Assembly: GCA_022840405.1 (NCBI GenBank)
Contig: JALHJR010000008.1
Span: 1 to 64,000, forward strand
Direction: 5' to 3'
Length of the DNA stretch: 64,000 bases
Source: Tepidanaerobacter acetatoxydans_A
Lineage (GTDB): Bacteria; Bacillota; Thermosediminibacteria; Thermosediminibacterales; Tepidanaerobacteraceae
Each line of letters opens with the position of its first letter. Within the stretch, counting starts at the first letter, position 1. Under the pieces are notes generated by a model. It had not been told where the DNA came from, did no database searches, and saw only the letters and a list, made by a program, of their open reading frames with translations. Below are positions 34,743 to 42,880 of the stretch, piece after piece. A program made the translations under genes and the position numbers.

Positions 34743-34759
34743 TTGGTATGATTTATGCT
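34743..34759 (+). promoter_or_regulatory. Sigma-54-type promoter of dhaKLM
   Basis: TTGGTATGATTTATGCT: GG (34745-34746) and GC (34757-34758) are exactly 10 nt apart. It departs from consensus at the CAC and TTG positions, so it is weaker than the glpP promoter. Expected start site near 34770, 33 nt before dhaK. Confidence 0.55.
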
Positions 34760-34802
34760 ATTAATATATATAGTATAAATCATTTTTTTTAGGAGGGTTT
34801 CT

Positions 34803-35801
34803 ATGAAAAAGATTATTAATAATCCCGAAAATGTCGTACAAGAGATGTTGGAAGGTATGGCGGCGGCCTACCCACAGTATGTGCGAAAACTCGATGGTTT
34901 TGATGTTATTGTAAGGGCTAATGCGCCGGTGAAGGGAAAAGTTGCACTGGTATCAGGCGGAGGCAGTGGCCATGAGCCTTCACATGCTGGCTTTGTAGGT
35001 AAGGGCATGCTTGATGCCGGAGTTGCCGGTGCTGTCTTTACATCCCCAACCCCAGACCAAGTTTTTGAAGCAATAAAGGCCGTTGATGGCGGTGCCGGTG
35101 TGTTACTGATAATAAAAAACTATACCGGTGATGTTATGAATTTTGAGATGGCAGGAGAAATGGCTGAAGCTGAGGGAATCAAAGTGGCAAGTGTGTTGGT
35201 AAATGATGATGTAGCCGTTGAAGATAGCCTTTACACAACAGGTCGGCGCGGCATTGCCGGAACGGTTTTTGTGCACAAGATTGCAGGAGCAAAGGCTGAA
35301 GCCGGAGGAACTCTGGAAGACGTAAAAGCGGTGGCGGAAAAAGTTATTAAAAACACCAGAAGCATGGGAATGGCACTAACACCTTGCATAGTACCTGCTG
35401 CAGGGAAACCTACTTTCACTCTGGCAGAGGATGAAATGGAAATAGGTATGGGCATTCACGGAGAACCTGGAACTAAGCGTACACATATCATGAAAGCTGA
35501 TGAGTTAGTGGATCATTTAATGGATAAAATAATAAATGATATCCCCTATAAATCAGGGGATGAAGTAGCGGTAATGATAAATGGCCTTGGTGCCACACCG
35601 CTTATGGAACAGTTCATAATGAATCGTAGAGTAAGTCAAATATTAAAAGAAAAAGGAATTTCAGTATACAAAACCTTTGTAGGAGAATTCATGACCTCAA
35701 TTGAAATGGCCGGAGCATCAATCACCTTATTAAAATTGGATGATGAATTAAAACAATTATTGGATGCCCAGGCTGATACTCCTGCTTTAAGACAATTGTG
35801 A
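34803..35801 (+). CDS. dhaK: Dihydroxyacetone kinase subunit DhaK
   Basis: 332-residue substrate-binding subunit of PTS-dependent dihydroxyacetone kinase. H219 in MGIHGEPG is the histidine that binds dihydroxyacetone covalently; SGGGSGHEPSHAGFVG at residues 51-66 is the family's N-terminal signature. AGGAGGG precedes the ATG. Works with DhaL and DhaM encoded next. Confidence 0.96.
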   Translation: MKKIINNPENVVQEMLEGMAAAYPQYVRKLDGFDVIVRANAPVKGKVALVSGGGSGHEPSHAGFVGKGMLDAGVAGAVFTSPTPDQVFEAIKAVDGGAGVLLIIKNYTGDVMNFEMAGEMAEAEGIKVASVLVNDDVAVEDSLYTTGRRGIAGTVFVHKIAGAKAEAGGTLEDVKAVAEKVIKNTRSMGMALTPCIVPAAGKPTFTLAEDEMEIGMGIHGEPGTKRTHIMKADELVDHLMDKIINDIPYKSGDEVAVMINGLGATPLMEQFIMNRRVSQILKEKGISVYKTFVGEFMTSIEMAGASITLLKLDDELKQLLDAQADTPALRQL

Positions 35802-35828
35802 TGCATCTTTGGAAAGGAGACGGGAGAC

Positions 35829-36461
35829 TTGGCAGTAAATAGTGCAGAATTAATCGAAATTATAAATCTGATAGCATATGATATTCAGGAAAATAAGGAT
35901 TTTTTGACGGAACTTGATTCAGCTATTGGTGATGCTGATCACGGTATAAATATGTCAAAAGGTTTTAAAGCTGTCAATGAAAAAATATCCACAATGGGTG
36001 ATAAGGACTGTGGTAGTATTTTGAAAACCGTAGGAATGACGCTGGTATCGACCGTCGGTGGCGCTTCCGGCCCCTTATACGGTACAGCATTTATGAGGGC
36101 AGGTCAAGCAGTTGGAGCTAAAAAAGAACTTGATTTTAATGATTTGCCAATAATTTTGGATGCTGCTCTTGAAGGCATTAAGATGCGTGGGAAAGCCGAA
36201 AAGGGCGAGAAAACCATAATAGATGCTTTAGAACCTGCGGTAGAAGTATTGAAAAAATCATCACCTGTAGATATAAAACTCATGGAAGAGGCAGTAAAAG
36301 CAGCAAAAGATGGGGTAGAATACACTAAAGGCATAATTGCAAAAAAAGGAAGAGCTAGTTACCTAGGGGAAAGAAGTATTGGTCATCAGGACCCGGGTGC
36401 TACTTCCTGCTATATTATGTTAGCGGCAGTATACAAGGCAATACACGATAAAAATAATTGA
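35829..36461 (+). CDS. dhaL: Dihydroxyacetone kinase ADP-binding subunit DhaL
   Basis: 210-residue subunit holding tightly bound ADP/ATP. The metal-binding aspartates are in LDSAIGDADHGINM near residue 35, and GGASGPLYGTAFMRAG and GHQDPGATSC complete the nucleotide site. TTG start, with AAGGAG 9 nt upstream. Its nucleotide is re-phosphorylated by DhaM. Confidence 0.95.
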   Translation: MAVNSAELIEIINLIAYDIQENKDFLTELDSAIGDADHGINMSKGFKAVNEKISTMGDKDCGSILKTVGMTLVSTVGGASGPLYGTAFMRAGQAVGAKKELDFNDLPIILDAALEGIKMRGKAEKGEKTIIDALEPAVEVLKKSSPVDIKLMEEAVKAAKDGVEYTKGIIAKKGRASYLGERSIGHQDPGATSCYIMLAAVYKAIHDKNN

Positions 36462-36493
36462 TAAATATTGTCAAAGTGAAATGGGGTGATGCA

Positions 36494-36889
36494 TTGGTTG
36501 GTATCGTATTAGTATCACATAGTAAAAAAATGGCAGATGGAGCTAAGGAAATAATAGAGCAAGTTATAAGAGGTAAAATAAAAATTGAAGTAGCTGCCGG
36601 CACATCAGATAACAGACTGGGCACCGATGTCTTTCTAATTGAAGAAAAAGTTATGGAGGTCTTTGACGGTGACGGTGTATTAATTATTCCGGATCTGGGC
36701 AGTGCGGTAATGAGTGCAGAAATGGCTATTGAAAGTTTAGAAGAGCCTATAAAATCCAAGACACAACTAGCAGATTCACCCTTCTTTGAAGGAGCTATTT
36801 CAGCGGCTATGGAGGCAAGTTTTGAGAAGAGTCTCGAAGAGGTCAAGCAAGCGGCAGAAAATACTAGAGGCATGAAGAAAATAGCGTGA
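36494..36889 (+). CDS. dhaM: PTS-dependent dihydroxyacetone kinase phosphotransferase DhaM
   Basis: 131-residue EIIA(Man)-like protein. With the TTG start at 36494 the product begins MVGIVLVSHSKKMADG, placing the phosphorylated histidine at H9, as in known DhaM proteins; GGGGTGAT lies just ahead. A TTG at 36458 overlapping dhaL is an alternative start. Only the EIIA domain is present, so phosphate must come from separate EI and HPr proteins, which are not encoded in this window. Confidence 0.9.
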   Translation: MVGIVLVSHSKKMADGAKEIIEQVIRGKIKIEVAAGTSDNRLGTDVFLIEEKVMEVFDGDGVLIIPDLGSAVMSAEMAIESLEEPIKSKTQLADSPFFEGAISAAMEASFEKSLEEVKQAAENTRGMKKIA

Positions 36890-36898
36890 ATAATTGTG

Positions 36899-36930
36899 AA
36901 TAATTGGGGACGGTTCCGTCCCCAATTATT
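36899..36930. repeat. GGGGACGG inverted repeat after dhaM
   Basis: AATAATTGGGGACGG-TT-CCGTCCCCAATTATT, a perfect 15-bp inverted repeat. Ten base pairs after the dhaM stop. Sequences of the form TTGGGGACGGTTC...CCCC recur as dispersed elements in many Clostridia. It may also act as a terminator, although no U-run follows. Confidence 0.55.
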
Positions 36931-37073
36931 TATGTTGTGCTTATCTTATCGTATTCTACTTTAAAATAGATTATCCTTCAATTTAAAATATGACAAAGGA
37001 TTTTTTGCTTTATGTAACGAAATATAATTACATACTTTCTATAGTATAGATTGAAACCTTGGAGGTAATGTGT

Positions 37074-37484
37074 ATGAGAAAAATCGCAATTAAGACTGAC
37101 CGGCGAAATCAGATGTTGGATATAACTTCGATTGTACAAAAGAGTGTCATCGAGTCAGGTGTCAAAAGTGGAATTTGTTATATTTTGGTACCACACACAA
37201 CTGCTGCAGTTACTATTAACGAGAGTGCTGACGCAGATGTTGCCAATGATATATTGGAAACTTTAAGTAAATTGATTCCATACAAAGACAGTTACAGGCA
37301 TGCTGAAGGAAATTCCGATGCCCACATAAAAGCTTCATTGATTGGAGATACTGCAATGCTTATTATCGAAGATGGAAGATTGGTTTTAGGTACATGGCAG
37401 GGAATCTTTTTCTGCGAATTTGATGGTCCGAGGAATAGAAATCTAATTATAAAAATCGTAGATGATAAGAAGACGGAAAATTAG
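37074..37484 (+). CDS. YjbQ family protein (UPF0047)
   Basis: 136-residue member of the widespread YjbQ/UPF0047 family, known for weak thiamin phosphate synthase activity but of unsettled role. Family motifs: PHTTAAVTINESAD near residue 45, YRHAEGNSDAHIKAS near 87, and the C-terminal LGTWQGIFFCEFDGPRNR with conserved glycine and aspartate residues. Start at 37074 has GGAGGT at 8 nt; the ATG 6 nt earlier is too close. Single-gene unit. Confidence 0.88.
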   Translation: MRKIAIKTDRRNQMLDITSIVQKSVIESGVKSGICYILVPHTTAAVTINESADADVANDILETLSKLIPYKDSYRHAEGNSDAHIKASLIGDTAMLIIEDGRLVLGTWQGIFFCEFDGPRNRNLIIKIVDDKKTEN

Positions 37485-37860
37485 TTTGGCTTAAATAAAT
37501 ACAACTGAACAAAAGTTGTGATTATCAGCATTTTAAAAATTGATAGTGCAAAATCACCTTAGGTCATATAACAAATAATTTGACATGAATCATAAAGTTT
37601 TGAAGTATTGACAATAAAGGCGGAGTTTGCTATTTTATATTTATTATGTGTAAATTTTAAAAAATGATTAAAGAAATTGTATGGTGGTAGGATACAGGAT
37701 TTCAGATGTGATTTGATAAATAAAAAATGTAGCACGGTAGGATGGACAGTGATTAAAATTAGACTTTTAATAATCTTCCTCCTGCTGTTAGACGTGTAAA
37801 TCTATTTATCTTAAATGATTCACATAAATTATAGCTGCATAAAAAAGGAGGAGGGGCCAA
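37485..37860 (+). promoter_or_regulatory. Gap with promoter and long leader of the CoA ligase gene
   Basis: TTGACA (37608-37613), 17-nt spacer, TATTTT (37631-37636) predicts a start near 37643 and a leader of about 215 nt. The leader contains two GGTAGGAT boxes (about 37687 and 37737) and CTTCCTCCT (about 37777), which could pair with the ribosome-binding site AGGAGGAGG just before the gene. No known riboswitch class was recognised. A small ACAACT/AGTTGT hairpin after YjbQ may end that transcript. Confidence 0.45.
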
Positions 37861-39159
37861 GTGCCAATAATTTGGAATAAAAAGTGGGAGTGTGCATCAC
37901 GAAAGGACATTGAAGAAATCCAGTTGGAACGGCTAAAAGCAACAGTAAAAAGAGTTTACGATAATGTGCCTTATTATAGAAAAACTCTAGATTCAATGGG
38001 GGTTCACCCTCAGGATATTCGTAAACTGGACGATATTAGAAAACTTCCCTTTACAACAAAGGATGTCTTGAGAGATAATTATCCTTTTGGACTTTTTGCT
38101 GTTTCCAAGGATGAATTATTACGAGTGCATGCTTCTTCAGGCACTACAGGAAAACCTACGGTAGTAGGCTATACTCGTAATGATCTTGAAACCTGGTCTG
38201 AACTTGTTGCCAGAGTGGTAACTCAGGCCGGTGTAACTAATAAGGATATGGCTCAGGTTGCTTTTGGTTATGGGCTTTTCACAGGAGCCTTTGGCCTTCA
38301 TTATGGGCTTGAGAAAGTAGGAGCGGCTGTAATACCTGTGTCGGTAGGAAATACCGAACGACAAATTATGCTTATGCAGGACTTTGAAGCTACAGCATTG
38401 ATTTCAACTCCGTCATATGCCTTATATATGGCAGAGGTGGCGGAAAAAATGGATATTGCTCCAAAAAAACTCCCATTAAAATATGGCCTCTTTGGTTCTG
38501 AAGCCTGTACTGAGGAAATGCGGCAAGAGCTAGAGAAACAATGGGGGATTCTTGTTACCGATAATTATGGGCTTAGTGAAGTAATGGGACCAGGAGTTTC
38601 CGGCGAATGTCAATTTCAAGACGGTATGCATATAGCAGAGGATCATTTCATTGTTGAAATCATTGACCCGGTAACTGAAGAGCCTAAGGATTATGGAGAA
38701 GAAGGGGAGGTAGTCATTACAACATTGACAAAGGAAGCTCTCCCTATAATCCGATATAGAACAAGAGATATATCTTCATTAAATCCGGAACCATGCCGCT
38801 GCGGTAGGACGAGTATGCGCATGAAGAAGATATCGGGGCGAACCGATGATATGCTTATAATACGAGGCGTAAATGTATTTCCATCTCAAATAGAAAGCGT
38901 TTTGGTCCAATCCGAAGGTCTTACCCCTAATTATATGCTGGTTGTAACTAAAAACGGATATATGGATGAACTGGAAGTTCAGGTGGAAGTCACTGAAGAA
39001 ATTTTTACTGACCGCTTTAAAGAACTGGAGGCTTTAGAAAAACGTATTGTTCATCGACTTTATACGGTGTTAGGGCTAAATGCCAAGGTAAGATTGGTAG
39101 CACCCAATTCCTTGAAGCGTTTTGAAGGAAAAGCCCGGCGAGTAAAAGACTTGAGATAA
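37861..39159 (+). CDS. paaK: Phenylacetate-CoA ligase family protein
   Basis: Adenylate-forming ligase of 432 residues, normal for PaaK. ATP-binding HASSGTTGKPTVVGYT near residue 90, DNYGLSEVMGPGVSGEC near 238, RYRTRDISSLNPEPCRCGRT near 298, and the C-terminal lysine-bearing LKRFEGKARRV. In anaerobes this enzyme activates aryl acids made from aromatic amino acids. GTG start with AGGAGGAGGGG. Not linked here to indolepyruvate oxidoreductase genes. Other aryl acid substrates are possible. Confidence 0.88.
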   Translation: MPIIWNKKWECASRKDIEEIQLERLKATVKRVYDNVPYYRKTLDSMGVHPQDIRKLDDIRKLPFTTKDVLRDNYPFGLFAVSKDELLRVHASSGTTGKPTVVGYTRNDLETWSELVARVVTQAGVTNKDMAQVAFGYGLFTGAFGLHYGLEKVGAAVIPVSVGNTERQIMLMQDFEATALISTPSYALYMAEVAEKMDIAPKKLPLKYGLFGSEACTEEMRQELEKQWGILVTDNYGLSEVMGPGVSGECQFQDGMHIAEDHFIVEIIDPVTEEPKDYGEEGEVVITTLTKEALPIIRYRTRDISSLNPEPCRCGRTSMRMKKISGRTDDMLIIRGVNVFPSQIESVLVQSEGLTPNYMLVVTKNGYMDELEVQVEVTEEIFTDRFKELEALEKRIVHRLYTVLGLNAKVRLVAPNSLKRFEGKARRVKDLR

Positions 39160-39204
39160 AGCGTCACCAACTTTTGTATGACACTGACTCCGGTGCACAG
39201 CATA

Positions 39205-39233
39205 TTGATTTTAATGTAAATGGATGATAGAAT
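39205..39233 (+). promoter_or_regulatory. Promoter for dinB
   Basis: TTGATT (39205-39210), 17-nt spacer, TAGAAT (39228-39233), 36 bp before the start. No LexA box of the CGAACATATGTTCG type is obvious, though GAACATATGTTTGG (39241-39254) immediately downstream resembles one and would be well placed for SOS repression. Confidence 0.5.
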
Positions 39234-39269
39234 AGTTACAGAACATATGTTTGGCAGAGGGTGGTGTCA

Positions 39270-40460
39270 GTGTTTCCTATTTTACATGTGGACATGAATG
39301 CCTTTTATGCTTCCTGCCATCAGGCAAAGGATCCAAGCCTTAAAGGTAAGCCTGTAATGGTGGCAGGAGACCCGAAAAAGAGGAACGGTATTATTTTAAC
39401 AGCATCATATGAAGCTCGTCGATATGGAGTAAAGACGGCCATGCCTAAATGGCAGGCAGAAAAGCTATGTCCGCAAGCGGTTTTTATAAAACCCGATTAT
39501 GATTTATACTTAAAAACCAGCCAAAAAGTGATGAGCATTCTGGGAAGATTTTCTCCTCAGATAGAAATTTTCAGCATTGATGAGGCTTGGCTTGATGTTA
39601 CCGGATGTGAAAGACTTTTTGGCGATTCTGTGGCTATTGCACGTAAAATACAGGCTGATATTGCCAAAGAGCTTGATTTATTATGTTCTATAGGAGTATC
39701 ATGTAACAAACTTCTGGCTAAAATGGCTTCAGATATGAAAAAACCTAATGCTATTACTGTGTTGACTGCGGAAGATGTGCCAAAACTGCTTTGGCCCCTA
39801 CCTGTAAATGAATTATTTGGAGTAGGAAGGCGTATGGCAGAAAAACTTAAACGAATGAATATAAAAACAATAGGAGATTTGGCAGAAGCTCCACAGGAGT
39901 TTTTAGAGAAGGCCTTCGGTTTAAACGGCAGTTATTTACACCTTTGGGCAAATGGTATTGATGATAGTGCTGTAAACCCACATTCTATGGATGACGCCAA
40001 GTCTATGGGCCATTCTATTACCCTGCCCAAAGATATAACATCCTTTGATGATGCGGAGATAGTGCTGCTGTTCTTGTCAGAGCAGGTGGGGCGAAGGGTC
40101 CGTAGGGAAAACTATATGGGCCGTACCGTTACCGTTACATTAAGATATGCTTCCTTTGATACCATTACACGCTCAGTTACTATTTTTTATACAAACAGCA
40201 CCGAGGACATTTATAATGCTTCCAGAAAACTCCTTTACAGTAATTGGGATGGGAAAACTCCCCTAAGGCTTTTAGGGGTGAGCCTTTCTAATCTGGTCAA
40301 GGAATTCGATCAAGTATCTTTGTTTGATAATGAAAAAAAGAAGCGGAAATTAAACAGAGTTATGGATGAAATTAAAGACCGGTTTGGTGATGACGCAATA
40401 TTCCGGGCAAAATTGCTGGATGATAAGGAACTTAATGAACGAAAACTAAAAACTAGGTAA
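39270..40460 (+). CDS. dinB: DNA polymerase IV
   Basis: Y-family translesion polymerase, 396 residues. Catalytic acidic residues lie in ILHVDMNAFYASC at the start and IFSIDEAWLDVTG near residue 105; the helix-hairpin-helix region ELFGVGRRMAEKLKRMNI is near 190. The GTG at 39270 is chosen because GAGGGTGG stands at suitable distance and homologues begin near here; another GTG lies 9 nt upstream. A LexA-like box GAACATATGTTTGG upstream suggests SOS control. Confidence 0.9.
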   Translation: MFPILHVDMNAFYASCHQAKDPSLKGKPVMVAGDPKKRNGIILTASYEARRYGVKTAMPKWQAEKLCPQAVFIKPDYDLYLKTSQKVMSILGRFSPQIEIFSIDEAWLDVTGCERLFGDSVAIARKIQADIAKELDLLCSIGVSCNKLLAKMASDMKKPNAITVLTAEDVPKLLWPLPVNELFGVGRRMAEKLKRMNIKTIGDLAEAPQEFLEKAFGLNGSYLHLWANGIDDSAVNPHSMDDAKSMGHSITLPKDITSFDDAEIVLLFLSEQVGRRVRRENYMGRTVTVTLRYASFDTITRSVTIFYTNSTEDIYNASRKLLYSNWDGKTPLRLLGVSLSNLVKEFDQVSLFDNEKKKRKLNRVMDEIKDRFGDDAIFRAKLLDDKELNERKLKTR

Positions 40461-40508
40461 AACTGAAAACAATGCTCCGGCGCTGTGGGGAATTAAGCAG
40501 GTTAAAAC

Positions 40509-40547
40509 AAAAACTCCGGGCTTTCAAGACTGAGCCCCGGAGTTTTT
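40509..40547. terminator. Bidirectional terminator between dinB and tetR
   Basis: AAAAACTCCGG (40509-40519) pairs with CCGGAGTTTTT (40537-40547), with a further GCT/AGC inside. A-run and T-run on both sides suit termination in both directions. It overlaps the last codons of the tetR gene. Confidence 0.8.
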
Positions 40548-41171
40548 ACAAATATTATTTTCAAAGTTTGCACCGGCGATTCCCGTAAAGAGCATATCGA
40601 GAATGTAATCAAGAACAAATTCCGGAGTTTCAAGAGAGTCTTGTTCTTCTCGAATCCAATGGAAAAAAGCAGCAAAGTACATTCCCATAATAGCAGAAGC
40701 TATCTCTAAAGATTTTAAATCTTTTCGAATTTCACCTTTTTCCTGAGCTTCATTGATAAGTTCTACAAGTATTTTTTCCATTTCCATTACTGGCATAGGA
40801 AATCCGTCAGAACGAAAAACCGTGGCCCAAATTACTTTGCGAGTTACTTTCAAATATGTAGAGCTATCAGTTGCAAAGTGTTTCATTACAATGCGGATTT
40901 TTTCCACGGGGCTGGTTACACCAAACAGATCAGCTTCGATTAAAAACTGAATCTCAGCAATTTCATCAGCAGCAATTCCGTCTAAGAGGCTTTCCTTAGT
41001 AGGGAAGTAATTAAAAAAAGTGCTTTTTGAAACATCAGCCATTTCAGCAATTTCTTCTATAGAAGTACTATCATAATCTTTTTCCTGAAATAACCTACGG
41101 GCAGCCTTTAAAATTCGTGCTCTGCTTTCAAGTTTTTTTCGTTCACGTCGAGAAAGATCAGTAATTTCCAT
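40524..41171 (-). CDS. TetR family transcriptional regulator
   Basis: 215-residue regulator. N-terminal helix-turn-helix: RILKAARRLFQEKDYDSTSI then EIAEMADVSKSTFFNYFPTKESLL (residues about 18-60); the C-terminal ligand domain is of the helical TetR type, with sequence features resembling FadR/AcrR-like members but no readable ligand. The start at 41171 has AAGGAGG; an in-frame ATG 54 nt upstream lacks it and would lie in the operator-proximal leader. Related inverted repeats in its own promoter and in the kinase-RLP-aminotransferase promoter suggest it controls both. Confidence 0.88.
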   Translation of the reverse strand: MEITDLSRRERKKLESRARILKAARRLFQEKDYDSTSIEEIAEMADVSKSTFFNYFPTKESLLDGIAADEIAEIQFLIEADLFGVTSPVEKIRIVMKHFATDSSTYLKVTRKVIWATVFRSDGFPMPVMEMEKILVELINEAQEKGEIRKDLKSLEIASAIMGMYFAAFFHWIREEQDSLETPEFVLDYILDMLFTGIAGANFENNICKNSGAQS

Positions 41172-41215
41172 GATTGCCTCCTTGCCTGATTTGAGTATGA
41201 TTTTTAAAAATGTAT

Positions 41216-41237
41216 TTAAGTACAAAAGTGTTCTTAA
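41216..41237 (-). promoter_or_regulatory. Candidate TetR operator at tetR
   Basis: TTAAGTAC-N6-GTTCTTAA, 8-bp arms with one mismatch, located at the predicted transcription start, 45 bp upstream of the tetR start codon. A related 8-6-8 dyad overlaps the -35 box of the RLP operon (46106-46127). Confidence 0.6.
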
Positions 41238-41241
41238 GTTT

Positions 41242-41270
41242 ATAATAAGCCTTTTAAGTTATTTAATCAA
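41242..41270 (-). promoter_or_regulatory. tetR promoter
   Basis: On the minus strand TTGATT (41270-41265), 17-nt spacer, TATTAT (41247-41242). The operator candidate begins 5 bp downstream of the -10 box. Confidence 0.6.
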
Positions 41271-41360
41271 GGATTACCGTTTTATATAATTTGATTTTGT
41301 AACTTTCCAAAATATTAAACAGCTAAAAGGTAAAATTTATAGACAAGGATGGCCTAAAAG

Positions 41361-41398
41361 AAATGTTGGGGTTTTATTCTTATAAAACCCCAACATTT
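41361..41398 (-). terminator. Terminator of the kinase-RLP-aminotransferase operon
   Basis: A perfect 17-bp inverted repeat, AAATGTTGGGGTTTTAT and its complement around a 4-nt loop, 23 bp past the aminotransferase stop. On the minus strand CTTTTAGG follows. It separates the operon from tetR, so the latter depends on its own promoter. Confidence 0.75.
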
Positions 41399-41421
41399 CC
41401 TGCTTAGAAGTCATTGACAAA

Positions 41422-42861
41422 TTATATATTTTTAAAAACCCTTTCAAATTTTTCTAGAGCTTCGTTAATCACTTCATCGGTGTCGGCCATGCTAGTATAT
41501 AGCCGACTGCCAGCCAGTGTAATAAGACCTTCTGCTGTATATGCAGCTCCAATTTCCTCTAAAACTCGCTTGCGGTTGTTTATTTGTTGAACAAAACCAG
41601 GTTGCCTCACATCAACAAACATCAAACCTGAAGTTTCTAAATGGCATATGGATCCTTGATTGTAAACTACAAAAGGAAGTTCGTATTTATCAATCAATGT
41701 CTGCAAACCAGCACAAAGCTTATCGGCTGCTTTGGCTGCTTTTATGGCGGCATTATTTTTTTCTATTTCAAGTAATGCAAAATATCCTGCTGCACAGCTT
41801 AAAGGATTAGCGGACAGGGTCCCGCCTGCATAGGCCCGCTTCTTAGTGCCTTCTACGCCTGAAGCAAGACACGCCATAACATCACGCCTTCCGCCAACAC
41901 CTCCTGCGCCAGGATAACCGCCGGCGATAATCTTGCCAAAAACAGTAAGGTCGGGTTTGACATCAAAATAGCCTTGGGCACCACCCATACCCATGCGAAA
42001 ACCTGTGACAACTTCATCAAAAATTAACAGTGTTTCAAATTCATCGCAAAGTTCGCGAACTTTTTTATTGAAATCTTTAAACAATGGATGTGTGCCGCTT
42101 TCAGGGCCTATCGGCTCGATTATAACTGCTGCTGTCCCACCTTCATCAGCATTTTTCTCTAACAGTTCACGAAGTCCATCAATATCATTTGGGAAAAACT
42201 CTTGCGTATCAGCATAGCAGCCTGACGGAATTCCATGAGCCTCGAACGCACCAGTCCATGGCATATGAAGGGCATAAACTAGTTGGTCGCTCCATCCGTG
42301 ATAGGCTCCGCCCATTTTAATAATTTTACGTTTATCAGTAAATGTGCGAGCTATACGAATAGCGGCCATATCAGCTTCAGTGCCACTAGCTAGCATTCGA
42401 AACATTTCTACTGAAGGCATGTGCTTGTTTATAAGTTCTGCCAATTTGAGTTCATATTCATGAAATAGTCCGGTGACCGGGCCACAGGTCTTGATTAACT
42501 CGATGACTTTTTGCCTTACAGGTTCATAATTACTGCCAAGTAGCGTTGCACCACCGGCTTGAAGGAAATCTATGTAGCGATTTCCATCTACATCCCATAA
42601 GTAAGCACCTTCAGCCTTTTTGATAGCCAGGGGAAAGGGATAATTAAATGCAAGGTTGTGTTGCACGCCGCCTGGAATAAATTGTTTAGCCATATCTGTT
42701 AAAACCTTTGATTTATTGCACTTTGTATTAAAATATCCCAAATAATCATTCATTTTTTTACGATTGATGGTTCTCAAAGGACTTGTAACAAGCTTATCGA
42801 GGCGATTTAAAATATCTTGAGTATCGTGCCACTCAGTTACGGCATATTTTTGATTAATCAC
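41422..42861 (-). CDS. Class III aminotransferase (glutamate-1-semialdehyde mutase-like)
   Basis: 479-residue PLP enzyme. PLP-binding features are in place: SGTEADMAAIRIAR (about 159-172) for the phosphate, D282 in FDEVVTGFRMGMGGAQGYF, and the Schiff-base lysine K310 in VFGKIIAGG. The sequence is closest by eye to glutamate-1-semialdehyde aminomutase-like proteins, but it carries about 50 extra N-terminal residues and no haem genes are nearby. The GTG start at 42861 follows AAGGAG; 19 bp separate it from the RLP stop. It may aminate an aldehyde or keto product of the RLP step, or move an amino group within one molecule. Substrate unknown. Confidence 0.85.
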   Translation of the reverse strand: MINQKYAVTEWHDTQDILNRLDKLVTSPLRTINRKKMNDYLGYFNTKCNKSKVLTDMAKQFIPGGVQHNLAFNYPFPLAIKKAEGAYLWDVDGNRYIDFLQAGGATLLGSNYEPVRQKVIELIKTCGPVTGLFHEYELKLAELINKHMPSVEMFRMLASGTEADMAAIRIARTFTDKRKIIKMGGAYHGWSDQLVYALHMPWTGAFEAHGIPSGCYADTQEFFPNDIDGLRELLEKNADEGGTAAVIIEPIGPESGTHPLFKDFNKKVRELCDEFETLLIFDEVVTGFRMGMGGAQGYFDVKPDLTVFGKIIAGGYPGAGGVGGRRDVMACLASGVEGTKKRAYAGGTLSANPLSCAAGYFALLEIEKNNAAIKAAKAADKLCAGLQTLIDKYELPFVVYNQGSICHLETSGLMFVDVRQPGFVQQINNRKRVLEEIGAAYTAEGLITLAGSRLYTSMADTDEVINEALEKFERVFKNI

Positions 42862-42880
42862 ATCAGTCACTCCTTGTATT

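Noticed and set aside
41422..42861. Haem-pathway glutamate-1-semialdehyde aminomutase (hemL)
   Set aside because: Motifs are similar, but the N-terminal extension and the kinase/RLP operon context, with no haem genes around, argue against it.
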